A stretch of DNA of 64,000 nt from JAFGFY01 sp964520425 (GCA_964520425.1 CAZFMX010000006.1:1-64000); one strand, 5' to 3'; shown: positions 27,166-36,890, counted from the first letter of the stretch. Translations and numbers: made by a program. The notes: generated from the sequence alone by a model not told the origin.

Positions 27166-27374
27166 ATTTTTGATTTGCGATTTTTGATTAGGGAGAGGAA
27201 GATGATGAGATGGATGAGANNNNNNNNNNNNNNNNNNNNNNNNNNNNNNNNNNNNNNNNNNNNNNNNNNNNNNNNNNNNNNNNNNNNNNNNNNNNNNNNN
27301 NNNNNNNNNNNNNNNNNNNGATTTTTGATTTGCGATTTTTGATTAGGGAGAGGAAGATGATGAGATGGATGAGA
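27165..27374. other. assembly gap of 100 N flanked by identical 55-nt ends
   Basis: 27165-27219 and 27320-27374 are identical over exactly 55 nt, and the N run 27220-27319 is exactly 100 long. This is the pattern left when two contigs that overlap by one k-mer are joined with a default-length gap. The true sequence probably has one copy and no gap. Collapsing it leaves both flanking genes intact. Confidence 0.85.
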
Positions 27375-27721
27375 AAGAGCTAAAAGACAGGACGAAATCT
27401 TTTGCCTTAAGAGTAATGAAGTTAGTAAGTTCTCTACCCAAGACTCTCATGGCCCAGGTGATCGGAAGGCAACTCGCCAAATCCGGCACGTCTGTAGGGG
27501 CAAACTATAGATCCGCATGCAGAGCGCGTTCCAAGGCGGAATTCACTGCCAAACTTGGTATTGTCGAAGAAGAGGCTGACGAGAGTGCATTTTGGATGGA
27601 GATCATCATAGAAAGTAGTATGTTAAAGGGGGATAAATCAATACAACCACTACTCAATGAAGCAAATGAACTAGTAGCCATCATGGTGGAATCACGAAAA
27701 ACAGTGAGAACACGCTCTTGA
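27365..27721 (+). CDS. four-helix bundle protein (23S rRNA IVS-type)
   Basis: A 118-residue, all-helical protein of the four-helix-bundle family first seen in 23S rRNA intervening sequences. Family features are SFALRVMKLVSSLPKT, AKSGTSVGANYRSACRARSKAEFTAKL and EEADESAFWMEIIIES. The function is unknown; these genes are often scattered near polysaccharide and mobile regions. A GGGAGAGGAAG stretch lies upstream. It follows the PHP-like gene closely once the N run is discounted, and precedes the asparagine synthetase gene. Confidence 0.88.
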   Translation: MDEKELKDRTKSFALRVMKLVSSLPKTLMAQVIGRQLAKSGTSVGANYRSACRARSKAEFTAKLGIVEEEADESAFWMEIIIESSMLKGDKSIQPLLNEANELVAIMVESRKTVRTRS

Positions 27722-27786
27722 TAATAACGAATTGACTATATACCCAATCAAAAATCAAAAATTTAAAATAAAAAATCCAAAATCCC

Positions 27787-29706
27787 ATGTGCGGCATCTG
27801 CGGAAAACTGAATTTTAATGGTAAAAGGGTAAGTGAAGACCTTATCAGGAAGATGTGTGGATCTTTTTCCTATCGCGGACCTGATGATGAAGGCGTTCAC
27901 GTGTCTCCTCCCATTGGGCTCGGCCATCGAAGGCTGAGCATCATCGATCTTTCACCTGCCGGGCATCAGCCCATGTGTAATGAAGACGGGACCATATGGC
28001 TTGTCTACAATGGAGAAATATATGACTTCAATGCCATAAGAGAAAGGTTGAAATCAAAGGGACATACTCTAAAAAGCCGAACCGATACGGAAACAATCAT
28101 CCATCTCTATGAAGAAGAAGGCACTGATTGTCTCAAACACCTGAATGGTATGTTTGGATTCGCCCTTTGGGATGGGCGGAGACAGAGGTTATGGCTCGGA
28201 AGGGACCGTCTGGGCATCAAGCCTCTCATTTACTATTGGGACGGACAACAACTGATCTTTGCCTCGGAAATCAAGGCTATTCTATGTGATCCTGACGTGC
28301 CGCGAGAAATAGATCCCGAGGCCCTGGATCTCTACCTGACCCTAAACTATATTCCTCCACCTTGGACAATCTTTAAGAACATTCGGAAGTTGATGCCGGG
28401 CACCTGGCTTACCGTAGAAAAGGGAGAAATCTCCATTGAACCCTACTGGAATATTCCAGCAGTGATCGACAGTGAGGAGACGCATACTGACCCTCATGCT
28501 CCCGCGGAAACCCTCAACGATATCAAACGCCATCTTTACACTCTCATGGAAGATGCGGTTGCGCGTCGTCTCATATCGGACGTTCCCTTCGGCGCTTTTC
28601 TCAGCGGCGGGATAGACTCAAGTCTCATTGTTGCCCTCATGTCCAGGAACTCCAATCGTCCTGTAAAGACCTTCTCAATCGGCTATGAAGACCTCCCCTC
28701 CTTCGATGAGACAAAATATGCTAGGGATGTCGCCTCGTTTCACGGAACCGAACACCAGGAGTTTAAGCTTGGACATAGAGATATCCTGGATGCCTTTCCT
28801 CTGGTCCTGGAATGCGTGGATGAACCATTTGCAGATTCTTCCGCCGTTCCCACCTACATCGTCTCCAGGGAGACGAGAAAACACGTGACCGTAGCCCTCT
28901 CCGGAGATGGCGGAGACGAACTCTTTGCCGGATACAGGATGTATCAAGGGGAACGTTGGTCACAATACTTCAAGAAGATTCCCCGATTTATAAAAGATGG
29001 GCTCATCGCCCCGTTCATCAATGCGTTACCTGACTCGAGGGATAAACCAAGCCTGGAAAGGATTCGAAGGGCCAAGAAATTTATCAGGGGGATGAACCTC
29101 GATTTCCCACAACGATTTTCCCGATGGCGAGAGGTTTTTCCCCTTTCTCTGAGGCAAAGTCTGTTAACGAACCCTCCTGATGACGATTTCTATCTTTCTC
29201 TTATTCAAAGAATCATCAGGGATGAAAAAGATCGTTTTACTAACGATATCATTAACTTGATGCTATATATGGATGTAAGAGGTTTACTTCATGGGGATAT
29301 GCTCACCAAGGTGGATCGGATGAGCATGGCCAATTCCCTCGAAGTCCGAGTTCCTTTTTTAGATCACACCTTTGTTGAATATGTCTTTCAATTAAAGGGG
29401 AATCTGAAGCTGAAAGGGAAGACCGGAAAATATATCCTGATGGAGACTTTCAAGGACCTGTTGCCTCCTTCTCTACATAATCGACCAAAATGGGGTTTTG
29501 AGATGCCTATCGGGGCCTGGCTCAGGAATGAGTTGAAGTTCCTCATTGATGAGTATTTAGCCAAAGATGTCATCAGACAGCAAGCCATCTTTGATTTTGA
29601 CGTTATTCAGGGATTGATCAACGATCACATGAATGGACGCCAAGATACCTCATGGCACCTCTGGAACCTGATCGTCTTTCAGCACTGGCACAAGACGTAC
29701 CTCTGA
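27787..29706 (+). CDS. asnB: asparagine synthase (glutamine-hydrolysing)
   Basis: A 639-residue enzyme that makes asparagine from aspartate, ATP and glutamine, or a related amidotransferase acting on a surface-polymer sugar or peptide. The N-terminal glutaminase domain starts MCGICGK with the nucleophile Cys2 and shows YRGPDDEG, HRRLSIIDLS and VYNGEIYD. The synthetase domain has the P-loop FLSGGIDSSLI (near 270), TFSIGYED and VTVALSGDGGDELFAGY, and ends with VRVPFLDHTFVEYVF and NRPKWGFEMPIG. The length matches AsnB-type proteins common in exopolysaccharide loci. No obvious pathway partners lie beside it. Confidence 0.95.
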   Translation: MCGICGKLNFNGKRVSEDLIRKMCGSFSYRGPDDEGVHVSPPIGLGHRRLSIIDLSPAGHQPMCNEDGTIWLVYNGEIYDFNAIRERLKSKGHTLKSRTDTETIIHLYEEEGTDCLKHLNGMFGFALWDGRRQRLWLGRDRLGIKPLIYYWDGQQLIFASEIKAILCDPDVPREIDPEALDLYLTLNYIPPPWTIFKNIRKLMPGTWLTVEKGEISIEPYWNIPAVIDSEETHTDPHAPAETLNDIKRHLYTLMEDAVARRLISDVPFGAFLSGGIDSSLIVALMSRNSNRPVKTFSIGYEDLPSFDETKYARDVASFHGTEHQEFKLGHRDILDAFPLVLECVDEPFADSSAVPTYIVSRETRKHVTVALSGDGGDELFAGYRMYQGERWSQYFKKIPRFIKDGLIAPFINALPDSRDKPSLERIRRAKKFIRGMNLDFPQRFSRWREVFPLSLRQSLLTNPPDDDFYLSLIQRIIRDEKDRFTNDIINLMLYMDVRGLLHGDMLTKVDRMSMANSLEVRVPFLDHTFVEYVFQLKGNLKLKGKTGKYILMETFKDLLPPSLHNRPKWGFEMPIGAWLRNELKFLIDEYLAKDVIRQQAIFDFDVIQGLINDHMNGRQDTSWHLWNLIVFQHWHKTYL

Positions 29707-29739
29707 GTTTATTAACGTTGCAGTCTAATACCGAGATTC

Positions 29740-29880
29740 CATTTCACCGCTGTCATTCCCGCGCCCGTCCTCCGCAATAGCTCTGCTATGGAGGGTGGAA
29801 ACGCGTGAATCCAGCCTATTCAGCATACTACTGGATTCCAGCTCCCCGTTTCACTACGGCTGGAATGATATATTTGATTA
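29740..29880. repeat. dispersed palindromic intergenic sequence
   Basis: This spacer holds GTCATTCCCGCGCCCG, GAATCCAGC and, further on, ACTGGATTCCAGC. Inverted GAATCCAG / CTGGATTC pieces of this kind are common dispersed repeats in related genomes. A similar ATTCCGGA...TCCGGAAT element occurs at 57758-57797. Confidence 0.4.
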
Positions 29881-29922
29881 CATGGCTATTAGCATCTACC
29901 TTTTTTCATTGAGGACTCTTCA

Positions 29923-31050
29923 TTGAAAACCGAATCTAAGAGGATTGTCTGCCGTATGTTTTGGGGTACCGAAGGCGGGTTTCAAAATATCGCGCAACGA
30001 TCCCTTTTTCTTTTCATCCTCTCAATACTCTTCTTGTCGACCACGGGCTGTAGCCTAACCTACGTTTATCACGCTGCAAAAGGCCAGTATCAACTGCTTC
30101 ATGATTCCATTCCGGTAGAAGAGGCCCTCGCAGGAGAGACCCTCGGTTCCGAAGAGAACGAACGGCTTCGACTCGTGGCCCTGGTGAAGGCATTCGGAGA
30201 GGATGAACTTGGACTCAAAAAGACCGAAAACTATCAAACCGTCTACCTTGAGTCGAATCAGGCGCCCATGTATGTATTGTCAGCTTCCCCCAAGGATCGT
30301 CTCAGACAAGTGACATGGTGGTTTCCCATTGTCGGAAGGCTCCACTATCTACCCTTCTTTGATCTGGAAGAAGCAAAGAAGAAAAAAGAGTACCTGCTTC
30401 ACAAGGACCTTGATGTGTTTATGGGGGTCGCCGATGCATACAGCACGCTGGGTTGGTTTAAGGATCCTGTGACCATGAACCTTCTCGAGGGATCCACTCT
30501 GGATCTCGTGGAGACGATTCTGCACGAAATGACCCACACGACCCTTTATATCAAGGGAGAAGGTGAGTTCAATGAAAGCATCGCCGTTCTGGTGGGGAAG
30601 GCTGGGGCGGTTGAGTTTTTCGAAAGCAAATACGGCCCATTTGACCCCTTAACCATTGAGGCAAGGAAAAGTATGGCTGATGAACGCATCTTTTCTTCCT
30701 ACTTGGATTCTCTTCTCAATGAACTGGATCAACTCTACAATTCCCCAATAAGTTACCAGGAGAAACTGATCCTAAGGGAGAAGGTCTTTGCGTCATTCCT
30801 TGACCGATTTGTTGAGGTCAAGGCGCAATTGCAGACAGATTATTTCACACACTTTGGAATTGTCGGACTAAACAATGCCTATCTCATGGCCATCGGTCTC
30901 TACCACCGGGATTTTGCCCTTTTTGATGCGCTGTTAAAGGAAAACAAGAATTCGGTGAAAGAAACCATTGCATACTTGCGGGATATCTCTAAAAAAGATG
31001 AACTTGGGCTGGAATGGCTGAAGAATCACGTCAAGGAGACTTCTCCTTAA
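29923..31050 (+). CDS. predicted aminopeptidase-like lipoprotein (COG4324 type)
   Basis: A 375-residue protein with a lipoprotein signal: hydrophobic FLFILSILFLSTTGC, whose Cys would be lipidated. The zinc-protease motif HEMTH (HExxH) occurs in VETILHEMTHTTLYIKG, followed by EFNESIAVLVGKAGA, as in the putative aminopeptidase family. The rest is helical. It should be anchored in the envelope and cleave peptides, but its substrate is unknown. The listed start is a TTG; an ATG at 29956 puts the signal peptide at the very N-terminus and may be the real start. Confidence 0.85.
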   Translation: MKTESKRIVCRMFWGTEGGFQNIAQRSLFLFILSILFLSTTGCSLTYVYHAAKGQYQLLHDSIPVEEALAGETLGSEENERLRLVALVKAFGEDELGLKKTENYQTVYLESNQAPMYVLSASPKDRLRQVTWWFPIVGRLHYLPFFDLEEAKKKKEYLLHKDLDVFMGVADAYSTLGWFKDPVTMNLLEGSTLDLVETILHEMTHTTLYIKGEGEFNESIAVLVGKAGAVEFFESKYGPFDPLTIEARKSMADERIFSSYLDSLLNELDQLYNSPISYQEKLILREKVFASFLDRFVEVKAQLQTDYFTHFGIVGLNNAYLMAIGLYHRDFALFDALLKENKNSVKETIAYLRDISKKDELGLEWLKNHVKETSP

Positions 31051-31172
31051 CGTTGTAAAAAATGGACATGCTGTCATTCAATCCATACAAATAAATAATC
31101 AAGAGATATGGGTTATGGTATCTTTTCTCCGATTCCGAGTCTCACGGCCTGGTCATTTCAAAAAAAACATAA

Positions 31173-31203
31173 TCCTTTCCATATTTGAAAAGGTTTTATA
31201 ACT
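31173..31203 (+). terminator. possible weak terminator
   Basis: CCTTT and AAAGG arms around CCATATTTGA are followed by a TTTTA run. It lies about 125 nt after the aminopeptidase gene. The stem is short, so confidence is low. Confidence 0.3.
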
Positions 31204-31303
31204 AGGGTACCCATTATGCGGTGAAGTCATAGTAATCTATACTTCCCCAGCACCACAACCGTTGAAGCTTTTCGGCTGATGCCAAGGCCTTCAATCCGAA
31301 CGA

Positions 31304-34300
31304 ATGAAAAAAATGAAACTCAAAAAAAAATTCCTCATCGCTCTTGGCGTCTTCCTTCTCCTCGTTGTGATGTCTGTTGCCGGAACGCTTTTCTACTATT
31401 ACTCACACCCTGATTCTATAGAACAGCTCGTAGTGAGGATGGTTTCCCAATCCACGGGTATGTCGTGTACTTTTGAGAATCTCTCCTATTCTCTTTACCC
31501 GCTGACTGTCAGAGCAGACACCATCACTCTCGGGCCATTTGATGATCGGAAGGGTTTTCATTTGAGGATCTCTGATTTGGCTGCAGACATGGCCATGGAA
31601 GGCCGGTTTGGACACAAGACTCTCATCATTAGACAGATCAAGGTTCGCAAACTCCTGTTGAATATTCCGGGACAATTTGTGATGCCGGAGTACAGAACAG
31701 GACAAAACTCTCCTTCTTTCCTTTCGCGAATATTAAGGTGGACGGTCACATGGTTCATGTTCAGGGATATAAACCTCGAAGAGGTAGCGGTTTTAGACGG
31801 AAAAATCATATCCCTATTCGGAGAGCAGAGGATGGAGGTCAAAGGAATTCGCGCAAACATGAATCCTGATCGCCATATAGAAATCTCCTGTAGTCTGGTC
31901 TTGGAATGGCCGTCTCAAGGCATTCAGTTCACCGCTCCCGAGATTCATATGACCACGCAAGATGCCATCTCGCTTAAGGCTCCACAGATCACAGGGTTTC
32001 TTAAGACAACCAAGGCCGCATTTCAGAGTCCGGCAATTGATGTCAAAGACATGGAAACCGAGGGAACGATCCGGTATTCCCCGGAATACAAAACACTGGA
32101 CCTTGAATCCCTTGAGTTCCATTTCGATGGCGTGCACCTAAAACAAGACCACGACACACTGTGGTCGCCGTTTTCTATGAAGGCCCAACTGACGGGTTCC
32201 CTCAATATCGAGAACCGAATGCTCAATGTCACCGGGCTTGACTTGAACGCCGATGACGCCCTTCAGCTGAAAGGGAAAATGGACATAGAAATAGGGACTC
32301 AAACCGACATTCGATTGAATATTCTGAAAGGGCATATCTTATCTGACAGGTTGCTTGCCTTCCTACCGGACGATGGAATGGAAGGGGTCACGGTCAATGT
32401 GTCAGGGCCGATCCTTTTTCAAGGAGAGATGAGCGGCCGAAAAATACAGGAAGACTGGGGCTTCCACACAGACCTTGACGTTGGCCTTGAGGCTAATGGA
32501 ATCTCATACATGAGAAACCAAACCGGGTTCGAAGGCGAGTTCTACGGAAACTTGCGTGTGTCAGGCGAACTTCCAAAGCTCTCCCTTTCCGCCAATTTGA
32601 AGAGTGAGCAGATCAGAATGGAGTTCGGTACCAGAGACCTTCTTATGAAGCAGGTTCAGATTGAGTTTACAAAGGGTGAAATGGATATTGAGCAAACATC
32701 CCTTCTCCTCCCTGATATCCGCCTCGAAACGTCCCTTCTAAGAAATATGCACGCATCCCTGGTTTTTGAGCAAGGCTTACTAAACATGAAGTCCCATGGC
32801 CAAGACGTCGGTCTCATTGAGTCCGCACAAATGCTTGGGCTGATACCTTCTGAATGGCGATTTGACGGTCTCAGTGATCTTGAGCTGGGCGCCGTACAAA
32901 ATAGGGAAAAGGGTTGGACTTTGAATCTTAAAATCGGTCTTCACCATCTGGCCTTTGAAAAGGTCAATGCCGACTATTTCGGAGAAGCCCTCTCTCTTTT
33001 CTTGGACGTAAACGGGGAACTGGACCCCAAAGGATCTTCTGTGGCTTTTCGGACGGCTCTGACCTCAGATGAAGGTGAGCTTCTCCTTGATCGTTTCTAT
33101 TTGAACTTGAACAATAATAGTTTTTCTTCTTTTCTTAAGTGTACATACGACATCCCGAATCAGACAATTCATATATCATCACACCAGATTCATTTGAAAG
33201 ATGTTCTGGATCTTACTTTGGAGGGCATGCTTTATCTTGGGGTTGAGAACCCGCATGCTGATCTCTCGGTCAAAATACCAAAGACCCCTCTGAAACCCCT
33301 CTTCCATCATTTTATCCTGGAACCGTTTCAAACGGAAAAACCCTTTTTCGCCTCAATCGATTTGGCAGGTGATGTTTCAGCGGACCTGAGTTTCACAGGT
33401 TGGATCTCCGAGTGGATGATCAAAGGACATGGCTGGTGGGATGAGGGTCGATTCGCCTCCGCGGACATGGCTGTTGACTTCTCAGGAATCGACCTTGATC
33501 TGCCTATATGGTTACAGACCCAAAACATTGGACATCAACCGGAACCTGTCCGAGGGACGTTATTTATTCAGAATTTAAAAATGCCTATTATCGACAACCA
33601 GCCCCTCCAACTCCCTCTAAAGATGGATCCCAATCGGTTTTCGGTTGACGAACCTACGGTGTTAATGGTTTCGGGCGGGATAGCGGAAGTTGGTCCTATC
33701 CTTTGTGAAAATATCATCTCTTCGAATCGATCCATTAGAACTAGCTTGCGACTAGATGGAATCGACAGCGGCTCCTTTTTCTCTCAACTCCTGCCCATAC
33801 CGGTGCATGGAACCATAGAGGGTGAGTTGGATACCGTACGATTTGAGGAGAATACGCTCCACAGCTCCGGTCAAATCCGCGCTCAAGCCTTTGAGGGTGA
33901 AATTCTCCTATCCAGCCCGGGGATATCCGGCCTTTTCTCGTCATTTCCCCAATATAGAGCCAATATCAGCATCAAAGATATAGATCTCTACGAACTGACC
34001 AAGGGAACATCATTCGGAGAAATACAGGGGATATTGCACGGGTACATTCATGACCTCGAAATCGCTAATGGACAGCCACAGAAATTTGACCTTCTGCTGG
34101 AAACCATGAAGACAAAAGGGGTCGATCAGAAAATAAGCGTACAAGCAATGGATAATATTGCCAGAATCGGTGGTGGAGCGAGTCCGTTCAGGGGGATCTC
34201 AGGGGCCTTCATTTCCGTATTTGAGAGACTTCCCTACAGCAAAATAGGAATTCGAGCGTCCCTGGCCAATGATTCCTTCAAAATAAAAGGCTCGGATTGG

Positions 34301-34450
34301 AAAGGCGGACCCGATTATCTTGTGAAAAGTGGTGGCATTCCAAGAGTAGATGTAGTAAATCATAGTCCAGACACCCCAATCAGTTTCAAATCTATGATAA
34401 AGAGAATCAAGGGGATCATAGCCTCAAAAAGTGGCCCTATGATAGAATGA
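31304..34450 (+). CDS. ydbH: YdbH-like (AsmA/DUF748-type) envelope protein
   Basis: A 1048-residue protein with one N-terminal membrane anchor (FLIALGVFLLLVVMSVAGTLFYYY, about 10-33) and a long periplasmic beta-rich body, the plan of AsmA/TamB/YdbH proteins. These form a hydrophobic groove that carries phospholipids from inner to outer membrane. The C-terminal part (about 880-1010: IEGELDTVRFEENTL, GISGAFISVFERLPYSKIGI) resembles the YdbH C-terminal domain. The assignment is strengthened by the next gene, which combines YnbE-like and YdbL-like parts; ydbH-ynbE-ydbL is the order known in E. coli. It is somewhat longer than E. coli YdbH (about 880). Confidence 0.75.
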   Translation: MKKMKLKKKFLIALGVFLLLVVMSVAGTLFYYYSHPDSIEQLVVRMVSQSTGMSCTFENLSYSLYPLTVRADTITLGPFDDRKGFHLRISDLAADMAMEGRFGHKTLIIRQIKVRKLLLNIPGQFVMPEYRTGQNSPSFLSRILRWTVTWFMFRDINLEEVAVLDGKIISLFGEQRMEVKGIRANMNPDRHIEISCSLVLEWPSQGIQFTAPEIHMTTQDAISLKAPQITGFLKTTKAAFQSPAIDVKDMETEGTIRYSPEYKTLDLESLEFHFDGVHLKQDHDTLWSPFSMKAQLTGSLNIENRMLNVTGLDLNADDALQLKGKMDIEIGTQTDIRLNILKGHILSDRLLAFLPDDGMEGVTVNVSGPILFQGEMSGRKIQEDWGFHTDLDVGLEANGISYMRNQTGFEGEFYGNLRVSGELPKLSLSANLKSEQIRMEFGTRDLLMKQVQIEFTKGEMDIEQTSLLLPDIRLETSLLRNMHASLVFEQGLLNMKSHGQDVGLIESAQMLGLIPSEWRFDGLSDLELGAVQNREKGWTLNLKIGLHHLAFEKVNADYFGEALSLFLDVNGELDPKGSSVAFRTALTSDEGELLLDRFYLNLNNNSFSSFLKCTYDIPNQTIHISSHQIHLKDVLDLTLEGMLYLGVENPHADLSVKIPKTPLKPLFHHFILEPFQTEKPFFASIDLAGDVSADLSFTGWISEWMIKGHGWWDEGRFASADMAVDFSGIDLDLPIWLQTQNIGHQPEPVRGTLFIQNLKMPIIDNQPLQLPLKMDPNRFSVDEPTVLMVSGGIAEVGPILCENIISSNRSIRTSLRLDGIDSGSFFSQLLPIPVHGTIEGELDTVRFEENTLHSSGQIRAQAFEGEILLSSPGISGLFSSFPQYRANISIKDIDLYELTKGTSFGEIQGILHGYIHDLEIANGQPQKFDLLLETMKTKGVDQKISVQAMDNIARIGGGASPFRGISGAFISVFERLPYSKIGIRASLANDSFKIKGSDWKGGPDYLVKSGGIPRVDVVNHSPDTPISFKSMIKRIKGIIASKSGPMIE

Positions 34451-34490
34451 CCAGGTCAGTACCCGTTATCTTCACCTTAAGGGGAGGGAC

Positions 34491-35039
34491 ATGAAAATGA
34501 ATCAAAAACTTATTTGGCCGACTATATTGTGTATGATGATATTTATCTTTGCCTGTGTAACCGTTAATATCTACTTTCCTGCCGAGCAGGTGGAAACCAT
34601 GGCAGGGGAGATTGTTGATGAGATCAGGGGGCAAGAAGGCGCTGAAGAACATTCGTTTCTCATGAAGCCTATACCATCCTTTGTGCAAAGTGCCATTCTG
34701 CTTCTGTCTCCATCCAATGCCTGGGCTCAGGACGCGACAACCGTTTCAAACGCCACCATCCGCGGCCTCAAAGAAAAAATGAAAGTTCGCTACGCTCAGC
34801 TCAAGCCTTTTTATCAAAAGGGTATGCTTCAGGAGGGTGATGACGGTTACATATCCATTGCAACTTCCGATGAATTGGGGCTCAAAGAAAAGAGAGATCT
34901 CAACGCCCTTGTGGATGCAGAGAATAAGGATCGAGAAATGCTGTACGCCGAAGTCGCAAGAGTCTTGGTCATAGATTCGAGTCAAATCAATAAAGTGGCA
35001 GAAATTTTTGCCAAAGAATGGCAGAAACCAATCCGCTAA
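34491..35039 (+). CDS. YnbE-YdbL-like lipoprotein (DUF1318)
   Basis: A 182-residue protein. The N-terminus is a lipoprotein signal (MIFIFACVTVNIYFPAEQVE, lipid Cys near 20) resembling the small YnbE lipoprotein. After a linker containing a second hydrophobic stretch (SAILLLSPSNAWAQ), the DUF1318/YdbL domain follows: IRGLKEKMKVRYAQLKPFY and YAEVARVL. In E. coli these are separate proteins that work with YdbH in phospholipid transport, so this looks like a natural fusion. It lies 40 nt after the ydbH-like gene with a GGGGAGGG ribosome-binding site. Confidence 0.78.
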   Translation: MKMNQKLIWPTILCMMIFIFACVTVNIYFPAEQVETMAGEIVDEIRGQEGAEEHSFLMKPIPSFVQSAILLLSPSNAWAQDATTVSNATIRGLKEKMKVRYAQLKPFYQKGMLQEGDDGYISIATSDELGLKEKRDLNALVDAENKDREMLYAEVARVLVIDSSQINKVAEIFAKEWQKPIR

Positions 35040-35079
35040 TTCCTTCACTATAAAAAATTGAGACACCAAAGGGAGTCCA

Positions 35080-35667
35080 TTGGCTAAAAAGAGAAAGCGA
35101 ACAAAAGGAGAAATTCTCCTCAGCTTCCTTATCCTGGCCATACTAGCCCTTATCGGTGTGATGGTCTTCTTTCAGCAGTCTCAATTCAACCCTGCCGTCA
35201 CAGCACAGAGCGCTTTTGAGGGGGGCATGGAGCAATTCTCCCCTGGTCCACCCTCAACTTTGGTTCCTCTGCCCGAAGATTTCACTTGGATGACTCCTCT
35301 TGAAAGCTTCACTCCTGAAACACTGTATGAAAAGATTGATGGACAAGCCGATCTCTACCTCGCATCCGGTTTTCTGGAGTTGAAGAGCCAACGATATGTT
35401 CGTACAGATAATCAAGACATGTGGTTCGAAGTCTTCAAGTATGACATGGGGACCAAAGAGAATGCCTTCGCGGTGTATAGTCAGCAATACCGTAATGACG
35501 GGCATCCGTTGGAATGGGCGGAATTTGCCTATTCCGTGGCCAATGCGCTTTTCTTTGTACATGGGCACGATTATATGGAAATGAGGGCCGCCAGCACGTC
35601 TGACGACTTGGTCACATCCATGCATGAAGTGGCAAAGAAATATGTTGAAACCCATACGCTGGAATAG
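35080..35667 (+). CDS. DUF6599 family membrane-anchored protein
   Basis: A 195-residue protein with a basic N-terminus and one membrane helix (ILLSFLILAILALIGVMVFF, about 11-31). The periplasmic part has FTPETLYEKIDGQADLYLASGF and WFEVFKYDMGTKENAFAVYS, which match DUF6599. It starts with TTG, preceded by AAAGGGAG at good spacing. It is the third gene of the ydbH-like cluster (40-nt gap). Function unknown; DUF6599 proteins often accompany DUF362 and polyferredoxin genes, which are indeed the next two genes. Confidence 0.72.
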   Translation: MAKKRKRTKGEILLSFLILAILALIGVMVFFQQSQFNPAVTAQSAFEGGMEQFSPGPPSTLVPLPEDFTWMTPLESFTPETLYEKIDGQADLYLASGFLELKSQRYVRTDNQDMWFEVFKYDMGTKENAFAVYSQQYRNDGHPLEWAEFAYSVANALFFVHGHDYMEMRAASTSDDLVTSMHEVAKKYVETHTLE

Positions 35668-35705
35668 CCGAACGTCTCGGGATTCAGCTGGCTCTTCAAA
35701 ATGGG

Positions 35706-35869
35706 GAGACCTTTGAAAAATGCTCAATTTTGTTCAAGGTCAAGGAAGGCGAGAATTCTAACCCTCCCGATTTTCATCGGGATAGCCAGGAATACTCATA
35801 GTATTTCGAGGATTAGAATTTAAGTCTGACGCCAAGATTGGGCAAAAGGGAGCGTTTTTCAAAGATTTC
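35706..35869. repeat. MITE-like inverted-repeat element, copy 1
   Basis: A 164-nt element with imperfect 18-nt terminal inverted repeats: GAGACCTTTGAAAAATGC (35706-35723) against the reverse complement of 35852-35869, 15 of 18 matching. It has an inner CCCGAT/ATCGGG hairpin. Its body matches the element at 49596-49792 closely and the element at 60319-60464 partly. It lies between two genes on the same strand, 38 nt after a stop and 22 nt before the next start. Confidence 0.75.
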
Positions 35870-35891
35870 ATAGGATAGACTGGAGTGAAGA

Positions 35892-36890
35892 TTGGCGAAT
35901 AAAACCCAAAACTCTGATTCAGTTGGAAGGCGGGAATTCCTCACCCGTTGCACCAAGGCCGGGCTTTCACTGGCCGCAACAGGAGCGTTGGCCTATCATT
36001 TCTATGATCCTTTGGGCCCTTCCGGTCGCCAGGAGGTGGACGTATTACCCGGCCTGCCCGATTATTCCGTTCCGGAAATGGGAAATAGAATGGCCATTGT
36101 CAGAGGTACAGATCGAGCGAAAACAATACAACTAGCCTTTGAATCCATCGGGGGTTTGGAGAGTTATATCAGACCCGGGGATCGGGTATTATTGAAGGTC
36201 AACGCGGCATTTGCTTCACCCCCGATGCTCTGCGCCACGAGTCATCCCGACCTTGTGGCAGAAGTGGCCGGATTATGCCTGAAGGCTGGTGCTTCCTCGG
36301 TCGTTGTAACCGACAATCCCATCAACGATCCGGCTAGCTGTTTTGCTCTCTCCGGAATCGAAAAGGCCGCGCGGGAAGCCGGTGCCAAAGTCGAGCTTCC
36401 TCGTAGAGACGCTTTTCATTCTTTTACGCTTGTGGGGGGGCGACTGATCCGTGAATGGCCTCTCCTATATACCCCTCTGCAATCGGTAGAGAAAGTCATT
36501 GGTATGGCCCCTCTGAAAGATCATCACCGGAGTGGAGCCTCCATGACACTGAAAAACTGGTATGGGCTCCTGGGAGGGCGACGGAATATATTCCACCAAG
36601 ATATTCATAATATTATTAAAGAATTATCTATGTTACTTAAAGCTACTTTTGTTGTTTTGGACGGAACGAAAACCATGATGCGAAACGGCCCAACCGGCGG
36701 ATCATTATCAGATCTCAAGGAGACTGGGACCATGATCGTCAGTACCGATCCGGTTGCCGCGGATGCCTACGGCGCTACCTTACTCGAGCGGAGATTAGAT
36801 GAATTGCCTTTTATCAGGAAGGCCGAAGCCGAAGGGGTCGGAACGTCTGATTATGCGTCTCTTAATCCGAAAATCCTAACGATTGGTTAA
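35892..36890 (+). CDS. Tat-exported DUF362 protein
   Basis: A 332-residue protein with a twin-arginine signal (GRREFLTRCTKAGLSLAATGALAYH, RR at 13-14), so it is probably folded with a cofactor before export. The body matches DUF362: MAIVRGTDRAKTIQLAFESIGG, GDRVLLKVNAAFASPP, TDNPINDPASCFALSGI and STDPVAADAYGATLL. DUF362 proteins often carry or interact with Fe-S clusters, but no reaction is known. It starts with TTG after GGAGTGAAGA. The following gene encodes a polyferredoxin fusion, and the two probably act together in periplasmic electron transfer. Confidence 0.88.
   Translation: MANKTQNSDSVGRREFLTRCTKAGLSLAATGALAYHFYDPLGPSGRQEVDVLPGLPDYSVPEMGNRMAIVRGTDRAKTIQLAFESIGGLESYIRPGDRVLLKVNAAFASPPMLCATSHPDLVAEVAGLCLKAGASSVVVTDNPINDPASCFALSGIEKAAREAGAKVELPRRDAFHSFTLVGGRLIREWPLLYTPLQSVEKVIGMAPLKDHHRSGASMTLKNWYGLLGGRRNIFHQDIHNIIKELSMLLKATFVVLDGTKTMMRNGPTGGSLSDLKETGTMIVSTDPVAADAYGATLLERRLDELPFIRKAEAEGVGTSDYASLNPKILTIG

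Noticed and set aside
27165..27374. 55-nt direct repeat as a biological duplication or attachment site
   Set aside because: Its exact length and the 100-N run between the copies are explained by contig joining.
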